A stretch of 51,731 nucleotides of DNA from Deltaproteobacteria bacterium HGW-Deltaproteobacteria-22 (GTDB lineage: Bacteria > Myxococcota_A > Polyangia > HGW-17): NCBI GenBank assembly GCA_002841825.1, contig PHAZ01000002.1, positions 1-51,731 of the forward strand. Reading direction: 5' to 3'. A model generated the notes under the pieces. That model did not search any database. It saw only the letters and a program-made list of their open reading frames with translations, and was not told where the DNA came from. Shown here piece after piece: positions 1 to 7,339 of this stretch. The translations under genes were made by a program, and so were the position numbers. Each line of letters starts with the position of its first letter. The first letter of the stretch is position 1.

Positions 1-159
1 ACCATGTAAATTCCCGGATGATAAAACCAATGGGCCGGGGAGTGTGGCCAGTGTTGTTCCGGACATGGCTGATACTTGGGTGACATGTCGTTATTGTCGG
101 GGGATTTTTCCGGAAGTTGCCGGAAAACAGCGGTGCCCAGCAATGAGAAGAAAAGAGAA

Positions 160-351
160 GAAAAGAAAAGAGAAGATGCGGCCCCAAGTGGCCGCAGTCC
201 CAGAGTGGGAGGGGACCGCTCTCTCCGTTTTAGAAGTGCGGCCACTCTCTTTGGAGTGCGGCCACAGCTTTGGAGTGCGGGCACAGTTTTGGAGTGCGGC
301 CACTCACTATGGAGTGCGGCCACTCGGGGCCGCATCTTCTCCTTTCCTCTC
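160..351. repeat. MITE-like/modular repeat: imperfect ~37-bp inverted arms (160-196 / 315-351) enclosing five 19-20 bp tandem units (GGAGTGCGGCCAC...)
   Basis: GAGAAGATGCGGCCCCAAGTGGCCGCA (170-196) matches the reverse complement of 315-341 at 26/27 positions; units start at 233, 253, 272, 291, 311. Confidence 0.85.
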
Positions 352-406
352 CCAGAGTGGCAGGCGGGAATTTGCGTCGCGCGGCGCCGTGGTGCACAAT
401 GCGCCC

Positions 407-1312
407 ATGCGCACGCTGGCCTCCTACATCCCGGAGTTTCTGGCCGATCAGGCCCGTCAGGGGCACGACTCGGCCAACACCCAGCGGGCCTACGCCCAGG
501 ACCTGAACGCCTTCGTGGACCACACCCGCACCCTGCTGGAACGTGAGCCCGCGGTCGCCGACTTCACGCGTAACCGGGTGAGGCGTCATCTGGGCGATCA
601 CTTCGGCTCCCTGTCGCCGCGCAGCCTCACCCGGCGCATCTCCGCCCTGCACAGTTTCGCCCGCTTTCTGGCGGGGCTGGGACTCCTCGATGCGGCCCCG
701 ATCCTGCGGGTGAAGAACCTCACCCTGCCGCGGCTGCTGCCCCATCCCCTGCCCGTCGAGGAGGTGTTCGGCCTCCTCGACGCGCCCGACGCGCTGTCGC
801 CCGACGGGCTGCGCGACCGCGCCATCCTCGAGGTGCTCTACGGCGCCGGCCTGCGCCGCTCCGAGGTCGTGGCCCTGGACCTGCCCAACGTTCGCACCAC
901 AGATCAGGGCGTGATCCTGCACGTGGAGCACGGCAAGGGCAAGAAGCAGCGCATGGTCCCCGCGGGGATGCCGGCCCGGCGCGCCATCGAGGCGTATCTG
1001 GCCGTGCGCGGCACCTTCGGCAAGCGCCAGGATCCCGACGCGCTGTTTCTGAACCACAGCGGGCGGCGCCTGTCGGATCGCTCCCTGGGCAACCTGCTGG
1101 TCCGCGTGCGCCGGGCCTGCGGCCTGGGTGAGGGCACCACCTGCCACAGCCTGCGCCACTCGTTCGCGACCCACATGCTCGACTCGGGCGCGGACATCCG
1201 CATGATCCAGGAGATGCTGGGCCACGAGAGCCTCTCCACCACGCAGATCTACACCGAGGTCAGCCTCTCCCACCTGATGGAAGTCTACGACCGCACCCAT
1301 CCCCTGGCGTGA
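407..1312 (+). CDS. xerC: Tyrosine recombinase, XerC/XerD-like
   Basis: Catalytic motifs GAGLRRSE, GKGKKQR, HSLRHSFATH, LGHESLSTTQIYT; start trimmed to the ATG at 407. Confidence 0.9.
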   Translation: MRTLASYIPEFLADQARQGHDSANTQRAYAQDLNAFVDHTRTLLEREPAVADFTRNRVRRHLGDHFGSLSPRSLTRRISALHSFARFLAGLGLLDAAPILRVKNLTLPRLLPHPLPVEEVFGLLDAPDALSPDGLRDRAILEVLYGAGLRRSEVVALDLPNVRTTDQGVILHVEHGKGKKQRMVPAGMPARRAIEAYLAVRGTFGKRQDPDALFLNHSGRRLSDRSLGNLLVRVRRACGLGEGTTCHSLRHSFATHMLDSGADIRMIQEMLGHESLSTTQIYTEVSLSHLMEVYDRTHPLA

Positions 1313-1322
1313 AAAAAACCGC

Positions 1323-1351
1323 TTGACAACCGTTTTCAACTTTTTTATTTC
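1323..1351 (+). promoter_or_regulatory. sigma70-like promoter TTGACA-N17-TATTTC
   Basis: Consensus -35 and partial -10 upstream of the 1437 CDS. Confidence 0.5.
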
Positions 1352-1362
1352 TCGGGAAACCA

Positions 1363-1380
1363 TGATGCATGGATGCATCA
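1363..1380. promoter_or_regulatory. Operator-like palindrome TGATGCAT-GG-ATGCATCA
   Basis: Perfect 8-bp arms just downstream of the putative promoter. Confidence 0.55.
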
Positions 1381-1436
1381 CATCAACGATGGCCAGGAGC
1401 GGCCGAACACAACCTTGTGACCACAGGAGAAGGAAC

Positions 1437-2150
1437 ATGCACAAGCTCGAGGAACTGACCAGCGAAGACTTTGTTGATATCGGCCGCAACGTGGGAAGCG
1501 ATCCCATTCACCGGGAAAGCCAGGACGCCATCGGGCAGTGGGAGCGCGACCTCGATGAACTGGAGAAGTACGGGTTCACCCGTGAGGAGCTGGCCCAGTT
1601 CAAGGAGCAGTTCCGGGTCCATCATGATCTGATGATCCGGCGTTCCGAGTCGGTGGCCCGCAAGAAGGGCGCCGTCGAGCAGCGGGATCAGATCATCCAC
1701 GCCGCGTGGACGTGGGTCGAGCAGGTACTCTCCATCATCGGGCGCCGGGTCGCCGGCAACCCCGAGCTGGTCCAGCGCTTCAACGAGGTGTATCCGGCCA
1801 ATGACGCGGGCCTGTGGCGCGCCATCGAGCCCATCGCGACCCTGCTGCGCGAGCACCAGGGCGCCTTCCCGGCGGCCGTGCCCGTGCAGGCGCTCCTCGA
1901 CGAGGCGCCCGTGCTGCGCGAGCGCATGTCGGAGATCTTCGGCAGGACCGACCTGGTCAAGGCCGAGCCGATCCAGGACACCCGCGAGATCGACGAGCTC
2001 GACGGGCGCCTGTACGTGACCATCCGCGAGCTCAACGCCGCGGGCCGTCGCGCCATCCGGGCAGGCCGCCTGACCCGCCAGCCGCCGTATTATCGCTTCA
2101 ACCACCTCCGCAAGGCGCCCCGTCCCACCCCGACCCCCGCCGAAGGGTGA
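1437..2150 (+). CDS. Hypothetical helical protein
   Basis: ORF with AGGAGAAGG upstream of the ATG at 1437; no recognised domain. Confidence 0.75.
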   Translation: MHKLEELTSEDFVDIGRNVGSDPIHRESQDAIGQWERDLDELEKYGFTREELAQFKEQFRVHHDLMIRRSESVARKKGAVEQRDQIIHAAWTWVEQVLSIIGRRVAGNPELVQRFNEVYPANDAGLWRAIEPIATLLREHQGAFPAAVPVQALLDEAPVLRERMSEIFGRTDLVKAEPIQDTREIDELDGRLYVTIRELNAAGRRAIRAGRLTRQPPYYRFNHLRKAPRPTPTPAEG

Positions 2151-2198
2151 TTTTACGCAGCCGGGGTTTTTCCGCCGCCGCCGGGCGCCCGGCTTCGT

Positions 2199-2340
2199 CT
2201 GCTGGGATTTTTCCATGGGCCCTGATCTCCCTGGGCAGTGCTGCGGGGATTTTTTCTGTTCCTGCGGAGACTGCGCAGGCCCCTGCGGCGATCACTCAGG
2301 CTCTGCGGTGATCCCACGACGCCCTGCGGACTTTCCTTCC
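2199..2340. repeat. Degenerate ~21-bp tandem repeat, consensus CTGCGGNGAT...
   Basis: CTGCGG at 2241, 2262, 2283, 2303, 2324 (spacing 21/21/20/21), with degenerate units at 2199 and 2222. Confidence 0.6.
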
Positions 2341-2630
2341 AATGAAAAAGACATGAAAAATCGGTTGCGCGTATCCCGGACACGCTTGCGATAACACGGG
2401 CGAAGTTGCGGAACCCGTGAGGACTCCTGAGCGCATCTGCGAAGTCCTGCGCGGCGCCGCAAAGATGCTGCTGCGTTTCTCCGATGCGCTCGCCCTAGTA
2501 CCGGTGAAATTCTGGAATTCGGCAAACGAGTGTCGCTAACTATTGGATATCCTTGTGGAAATCAGAACGATGCGCACATCCTGAATTCGGGTTCCGGCAG
2601 AAATGGAAGATTCGCTATGGGCCGGCTCAT

Positions 2631-2672
2631 GCGTTCGGAAAAAATATTCCTTTTTCGGACGCAGGATTTTTT
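2631..2672 (+). terminator. Hairpin GCGTTCGGAAAAA/CTTTTTCGGACGC followed by a T-rich tract
   Basis: About 12-bp stem with wobble pairs, then AGGATTTTTTG. Confidence 0.4.
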
Positions 2673-2847
2673 GATTGTTGAAAAAACAATTCAAAAACAG
2701 CTTGTATGAATTGACAAATATTTGATATGGCATGTTTTAGCTATGTTTGCAGACGTGTTCTTCCCGACCGATGATCGTGCGGGAAGAATCCGATCGGCGG
2801 ACCCGCTGTTTGGCGCAGGCGCGGAAAGGAGGTGACCGATGGACAGC

Positions 2848-2884
2848 AAAAAAAAAGGCCAGACTTAGTGACCTAAGCCTGGCC
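2848..2884 (-). terminator. Rho-independent terminator on the minus strand
   Basis: Minus strand: GGCCAGGCTTAG-GTCA-CTAAGTCTGGCC followed by nine Ts (A-run 2848-2856 on plus). Confidence 0.7.
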
Positions 2885-2940
2885 CGAAGTCGATCCGGTA
2901 AAGGAACGACCCGCAATCTCATCTTAGCCGGATCGATCGG
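2848..2940 (-). ncRNA. Candidate small structured RNA ending at the minus-strand terminator
   Basis: Second inverted repeat TCGATCCGG (2890-2898) / CCGGATCGA (2928-2936) immediately 5' of the terminator hairpin on the minus strand; no minus-strand CDS upstream. Confidence 0.35.
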
Positions 2941-3012
2941 GTTTACAAGAGAAGAATCGAATCAGGGGGGAGAATCATTATTGTCTAACTGTATTCAAAT
3001 CAAGGAGTTCAA

Positions 3013-4431
3013 ATGAAGACCCTTTTTTGTTGCATGAGTTTGTTTTTATTCCTGTTCACGTCCTGTGTTGACGATCAATCCATGCCCAACGACGTCGACC
3101 CGAACCTGGCCATGGCCCCCGCCCCTGGCATCGTCGAACCTTCACCGGAGTTTCGCCCGGACCAACTGCAGGCGGATCTCCCGGAGAATCTGGCGATGAT
3201 CGGCACTTTCGGTGAGAACATCGGCACGTCATCCTATGATGAAATGACTGATGCAGTGCGCGATTCCGACGGAAACATTTTTGTGACTGGATACACGTAT
3301 GGATCTTTGCCAGGCTATACCAATGCAGGGAACACGGACGCATTTGTTGCCAAATACAACTCGAGCATGGAACTCATTTGGGTCAGGCAGATCGGTACTA
3401 GTTCGAGTGATATTGGACGTGCAATAGCTTTGGATGATACGGAATCTTATCTATATATTGCGGGACACACGAATGGTTCACTGTACGGAACCAATGCTGG
3501 TGGGTCAGATATATTTTATTTGAAAATGACAATAAATAATTCAATTAGCGTAACAAGGCAATTTGGAACCAGCAGCAGTGAATACGTGACGGATGCATCT
3601 TATGGACTCTCTTCATCAACGCCTTCTGCATACATCTATACTTTTTTAATTACAGGCTATACCTATGGGGCATTTAGTGGGTACTCAAATGCCGGGTCAT
3701 ACGACGGATTTTGGGCAAAGTGTCAAGAAAATGTTGGGAAGACTTTCCCGCCGATGATCACTTACTCAACAACGGTTTATCAATTTGGTTCTACTGGAGC
3801 CGATTACCCGATGGCACTCTATTTTGATGGTTCTTCATACGTTTTCACTGGCGGCTATACTGGTGGGGCCCTGGAAGGTTCGAATGAGGGTGGATATGAC
3901 TCCTTCATGAGGAAAGCCGCCTACTCCAATGGAGCACAAAGTGCCATTAATCAATGGGGTACGGTCAGAAACGATTATCTAAAAACGATGACTGTAAATT
4001 CCGACGGAACTGCACTTTTCTTCTCCGGAAATGAAACTGGAAATGGCATTATAATGGGACAGTGTGCCATGTCCAATCTTTATACGACATGGGTTAATCA
4101 CGTTCCTTCAGCGACTTATTATAATGTTAGAGATATTACCACCAATGGTTTGTATTACTATATTACCGGAGAATACTTCGGAGGAACTTTCTTTTCACTG
4201 CCATATACCTCGGATAGAGATGTATTTGTCTTGGCGACGACAGGAGGAAGTCGGGTGGATGAGTGGTGCATTAGGTATTGGGATGGAGATAATGCAGCTG
4301 ACGACGCTGGAGTAAAAATATTTATTGACGGGACAGATTTCATTTCCGTTGTAAATTCCTATGGTGATGTGGGAGCAGATGAGAACAAAGGCAGTCTTGA
4401 TGGTTTTGTCCGGGAGTGGACGTTGTATTGA
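3013..4431 (+). CDS. Beta-propeller (SBBP-like repeat) lipoprotein
   Basis: Lipobox LFLFTSC; repeated GxxxxDxxxxxDxxGNIFVTGYTYG motifs; SD AAGGAG; markedly low GC. Confidence 0.8.
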   Translation: MKTLFCCMSLFLFLFTSCVDDQSMPNDVDPNLAMAPAPGIVEPSPEFRPDQLQADLPENLAMIGTFGENIGTSSYDEMTDAVRDSDGNIFVTGYTYGSLPGYTNAGNTDAFVAKYNSSMELIWVRQIGTSSSDIGRAIALDDTESYLYIAGHTNGSLYGTNAGGSDIFYLKMTINNSISVTRQFGTSSSEYVTDASYGLSSSTPSAYIYTFLITGYTYGAFSGYSNAGSYDGFWAKCQENVGKTFPPMITYSTTVYQFGSTGADYPMALYFDGSSYVFTGGYTGGALEGSNEGGYDSFMRKAAYSNGAQSAINQWGTVRNDYLKTMTVNSDGTALFFSGNETGNGIIMGQCAMSNLYTTWVNHVPSATYYNVRDITTNGLYYYITGEYFGGTFFSLPYTSDRDVFVLATTGGSRVDEWCIRYWDGDNAADDAGVKIFIDGTDFISVVNSYGDVGADENKGSLDGFVREWTLY

Positions 4432-4559
4432 TTTAAAGATTAAAGAGTAATTTAATGGTTTCGTAACCATCCTTTCAATGTCCCTTGCTGGAGAGTCATT
4501 GGCTTAACAAATCAAGGGAATATGGCTGACCCCGTTTTTTCGGGATCACCGAAATTTGA

Positions 4560-4720
4560 TCAGGCGGCGGCGGTGAGGGGCTTATAGTTGTGTGGCCGCA
4601 GATACGCGATTTGTTCCGGCGTGGTTGCGTTGCTCACACGCACCAGCACTTCCTTGAGATAATCCTCCGGGTTCACGCCGTCTAGCTCGCACGTGGAGAC
4701 CAGCGTCATCAAGGTGTAGC
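4560..4720 (-). pseudogene. IS66-family transposase C-terminal remnant
   Basis: Minus-strand translation ...YTLMTLVSTCELDGVNPEDYLKEVLVRVSNATTPEQIAYLRPHNYKPLTAAA* resembles the IS66 C-terminal domain; truncated at ~4720. Confidence 0.75.
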
Positions 4721-4742
4721 ATCTCTGGCCCGACTCCGGATT

Positions 4743-4824
4743 GTCTCCGCATTACGGACATCGTGGACAGTCATTCCGGTCCATCGTAGACAGCGTTACG
4801 GTCCATCGTGGACAGATTGGGCGC
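4743..4824. mobile_element. IS21-family terminal region with three ~22-bp repeats
   Basis: Three tandem copies related to CTGTCCACGATGGACCGTAA (minus strand) next to an istB fragment. Confidence 0.7.
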
Positions 4825-4900
4825 TCACTCGAGGCGATGCCTTTTTCATATTGAGAAATACTTCCTCATTGTCTAAAACAATTTATTCATCCAAATTCCT

Positions 4901-5200
4901 TTACTTCTTGCTGGGGCACATGGAGGCGCCCTTGAGGTCGAGGCGTTGCGATGTGTGGGTGAGCAGATCCTGGATAGAGTTAGCCAGCGTCGGATCACCG
5001 ACCAGTTCGTGCGAGTGCTCCATCTCCAGTTGGCTGGCGATGATCAGCGAGCGGCGCGCTTGGCGGTGCTCGACGAACTCAAACAGATCCGGTCGTTCCG
5101 TGTCGGTCAGCGGCGCAATGCAGAAGTTGTCGTGCACGAGCATGTAGGGCACCACAAGGCGGTCCATGGTCTTGGCATAGAAGCCGTCGGCGCGTGTCAC
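4901..5200 (-). pseudogene. istB: IstB-like ATPase C-terminal fragment (IS21 family)
   Basis: ...LTDTERPDLFEFVEHRQARRSLIIASQLEMEHSHELVGDPTLANSIQDLLTHTSQRLDLKGASM; N-terminal Walker region absent. Confidence 0.85.
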
Positions 5201-5231
5201 GTTTAGGGAAAAGGATACCGAAATCAGCGGA

Positions 5232-7049
5232 CTACAGGCAGTCGGGGTCGGCCATGTCGATGTTGCCGTCGGAGTCGTTGTCGACGCCGTCGAAGCAGAG
5301 CTTCTCGGTCAGCGGCAGACCTGCGCAGGCGATCTTGGCCTTGGTGCCTACCGTGGCGGTCGTACGGCGGGAGATGATGATCTCGGCGCCGCGGGACGGG
5401 GCGTACCAGGGGCTGTTGGTGGGGTGGCAGCCCAGGGCAAGGGACGTCTCATCAGGACAGGGGACCGCGCAGTCGGCGTTGTAGGTGACGTGGTAGCACT
5501 TGGCCACCGGCAGGCTCTGGTCGAGCTTGGGGGGATGGCCGCCGAGGTAGGTGGCAGCGCACAGGGGGATCTCGGTGACGTTGCCGTCAATGTCGATGTC
5601 CTGGACCGAGCACAGGGGTTCGCAGACGGCGGCCTCGGCGTCGGGCAGGTCGGTCAACTTGGCCTCGCCGTTGGCAAAGGCCGGATCGGGGCAGCCGTTC
5701 AGCGGCGTGGTGATGCACTGGACCTCGACGAGACCTTTGATTTTGTTGCCCAGGCCCTCAAGGGCCACGGAGAAGTCGGTGGCGCAGATGGACGTGAAGG
5801 CCCACTGCATGTCTTCTTCTTCCTGAATGAACGAGGTGACCAGGGCCTTCAGGCGGACGGCCGGGTCAGCACCCTCGGTGGGGATGCCGCAGGAGGGCTG
5901 CAGTTTGGGGTTCTGGTTGTTGTCCAGGCCGACGGTGAGCTGGTTGGCGTAGGGGCCGGTGATGGCGCCCACGATGATCATGCTGGAGTCCTTCAACTGC
6001 GAGAGGTAGTTGGTGTACACGGAGATCGGGAACAGCATGTTCTTGGGATCGGTCGCTTCGCGGGGCTTGCAGTTGGTGTAGGTCAACTGGCCCTGGGGCA
6101 TCACGCGCTGCCATTCCTGGTCGCATTTCACACCGAACTCGGTGCAGCGGAAGGACGTCAGCGTGCCCAGGGTGTCGTTGATGTTGCCCGCGGGATTGAA
6201 CAACTCGGGCTGCTTGGCGGAGCAGTCGTCCTCGTCGGAGATGATGAAGATGGCCAGGTAGGCGTTGTCGCGCCAAAAGCCTGTGTTGGCGCCGGTCCGG
6301 GTCTCGAGGGCGCGCTTGACGGCCTCGAGGGGCTGCTCCATGCCGCAGCCGCTGGTTCCCACGGACGCCATGCATTTGAAGACAGCTTCGAGGGTCGGAA
6401 GCTCTCCAGTTTGTGGATCGATAACCGTATAGTTGATGCATCTCGGACAGTCGTTGGCGTCAGTAGTAAGGGCCAATCCGGCGGGCTCGGTGGGAATGCC
6501 GTCGAGGCCCGTGAAGGCCGCCACGTCGCAGTTGGCCTGGGAGCAGTCGTGGCTGATGCACTGGGTGGCCTGGCCCTCGACCACGTTCTTCTCGATGGTG
6601 CAGCCCCGGGGTTCCACGTCGACGACGTAGTTCTGGTTCACGGGGTTGGTGCAGGCGTTGCCGGCACCCTTCATGAACAGCCCGTTGTCGCCATTGGCCT
6701 CATCATTGCATCCGGGGATGTTGTAGGGCAGCGAGCCCAGATCCGGGGTGATGATGCCCAGGTGCAGGTTGGGCAGACCGCCGGAGATGTCCTTGAGGAC
6801 CTGCATGAGGTTGGCGAAGTTCCCCTGCAGGATGACCTGCTCGTCGGCCATGGACAGGGACGAGTCGACCAGGAAGATCAGATCGACGTCGCGGGTGGCG
6901 GCCTGGGCTGCGGAGAAGTCCGAGATCACGTTGGGCGCGGGATCGGCGACCTTCATGGGGCGCTCGATGCAGGCCCAGGAGAAGGCGACGGCCGCGATAA
7001 TCAAGGACAGTGAAGCGAAACGCAGGAACATTCTAGTGGGTGTCTTCAT
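5232..7049 (-). CDS. VWA-domain lipoprotein with C-terminal MopE-like Asp-rich motif
   Basis: MIDAS-like FLVDSSLSMADEQ; lipobox AFSWAC; C-terminus CFDGVDNDSDGNIDMADPDCL. Confidence 0.85.
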   Translation of the reverse strand: MKTPTRMFLRFASLSLIIAAVAFSWACIERPMKVADPAPNVISDFSAAQAATRDVDLIFLVDSSLSMADEQVILQGNFANLMQVLKDISGGLPNLHLGIITPDLGSLPYNIPGCNDEANGDNGLFMKGAGNACTNPVNQNYVVDVEPRGCTIEKNVVEGQATQCISHDCSQANCDVAAFTGLDGIPTEPAGLALTTDANDCPRCINYTVIDPQTGELPTLEAVFKCMASVGTSGCGMEQPLEAVKRALETRTGANTGFWRDNAYLAIFIISDEDDCSAKQPELFNPAGNINDTLGTLTSFRCTEFGVKCDQEWQRVMPQGQLTYTNCKPREATDPKNMLFPISVYTNYLSQLKDSSMIIVGAITGPYANQLTVGLDNNQNPKLQPSCGIPTEGADPAVRLKALVTSFIQEEEDMQWAFTSICATDFSVALEGLGNKIKGLVEVQCITTPLNGCPDPAFANGEAKLTDLPDAEAAVCEPLCSVQDIDIDGNVTEIPLCAATYLGGHPPKLDQSLPVAKCYHVTYNADCAVPCPDETSLALGCHPTNSPWYAPSRGAEIIISRRTTATVGTKAKIACAGLPLTEKLCFDGVDNDSDGNIDMADPDCL

Positions 7050-7220
7050 GATCTACCTCCGTGCGAAGAACCTTCAGGCACTGTACTTATACCCGTAAAT
7101 GGGCAACCGGACAAGCCACTATTTTGAGGAAAAAACTTTTTTATAAAGCACCAAATCACCCGACGTACGGACGTTTCTTTCATTTTGCATACAGACACGC
7201 TCCTCCGGTGCGATCACGGA

Positions 7221-7335
7221 GGCAGTCCCAGAGTGGGAGGGGCCGCAGTCCCAGAGTTGGAGGGGAATTGCGGCCCCGAGTGGCCGCACTCCAAAGAGAG
7301 TGGCTGCACTCCAAAGCTGTGGCCGCACTCCAAAT
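7221..7335. repeat. Second copy of the modular repeat (inverted GTGGCCGCACTCC units plus two 23-bp GCAGTCCCAGAGTKGGAGGGG units)
   Basis: CCGCACTCC-type cores at 7284, 7304, 7323; modules shared with 160-351. Confidence 0.8.
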
Positions 7336-7339
7336 AGCC

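Noticed and set aside
160-351. CRISPR array or integron attC site
   Set aside because: Repeat units are 19-20 bp with no unique spacers, and there are no Cas genes or IntI-specific features in the recombinase.
230-1507. 425-aa minus-strand ORF opposite xerC
   Set aside because: Shadow ORF; the plus strand encodes a recognisable tyrosine recombinase.
2180-2193. Perfect palindrome GCCGGGCGCCCGGC
   Set aside because: Short, all-G/C palindrome expected by chance in high-GC DNA; lacks a loop or U-tract for a terminator.
2747-3016. 89-aa ORF upstream of the beta-propeller gene
   Set aside because: Overlaps the hairpin-rich leader and terminator; no domain and no SD; likely spurious.
4851-5147. 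Plus-strand 98-aa ORF
   Set aside because: Antisense to the recognisable istB fragment.
5424-7013. 529-aa plus-strand ORF opposite the first VWA gene
   Set aside because: Gly/Val/Asp-rich shadow translation; the minus strand has a signal peptide, MIDAS and conserved motifs.
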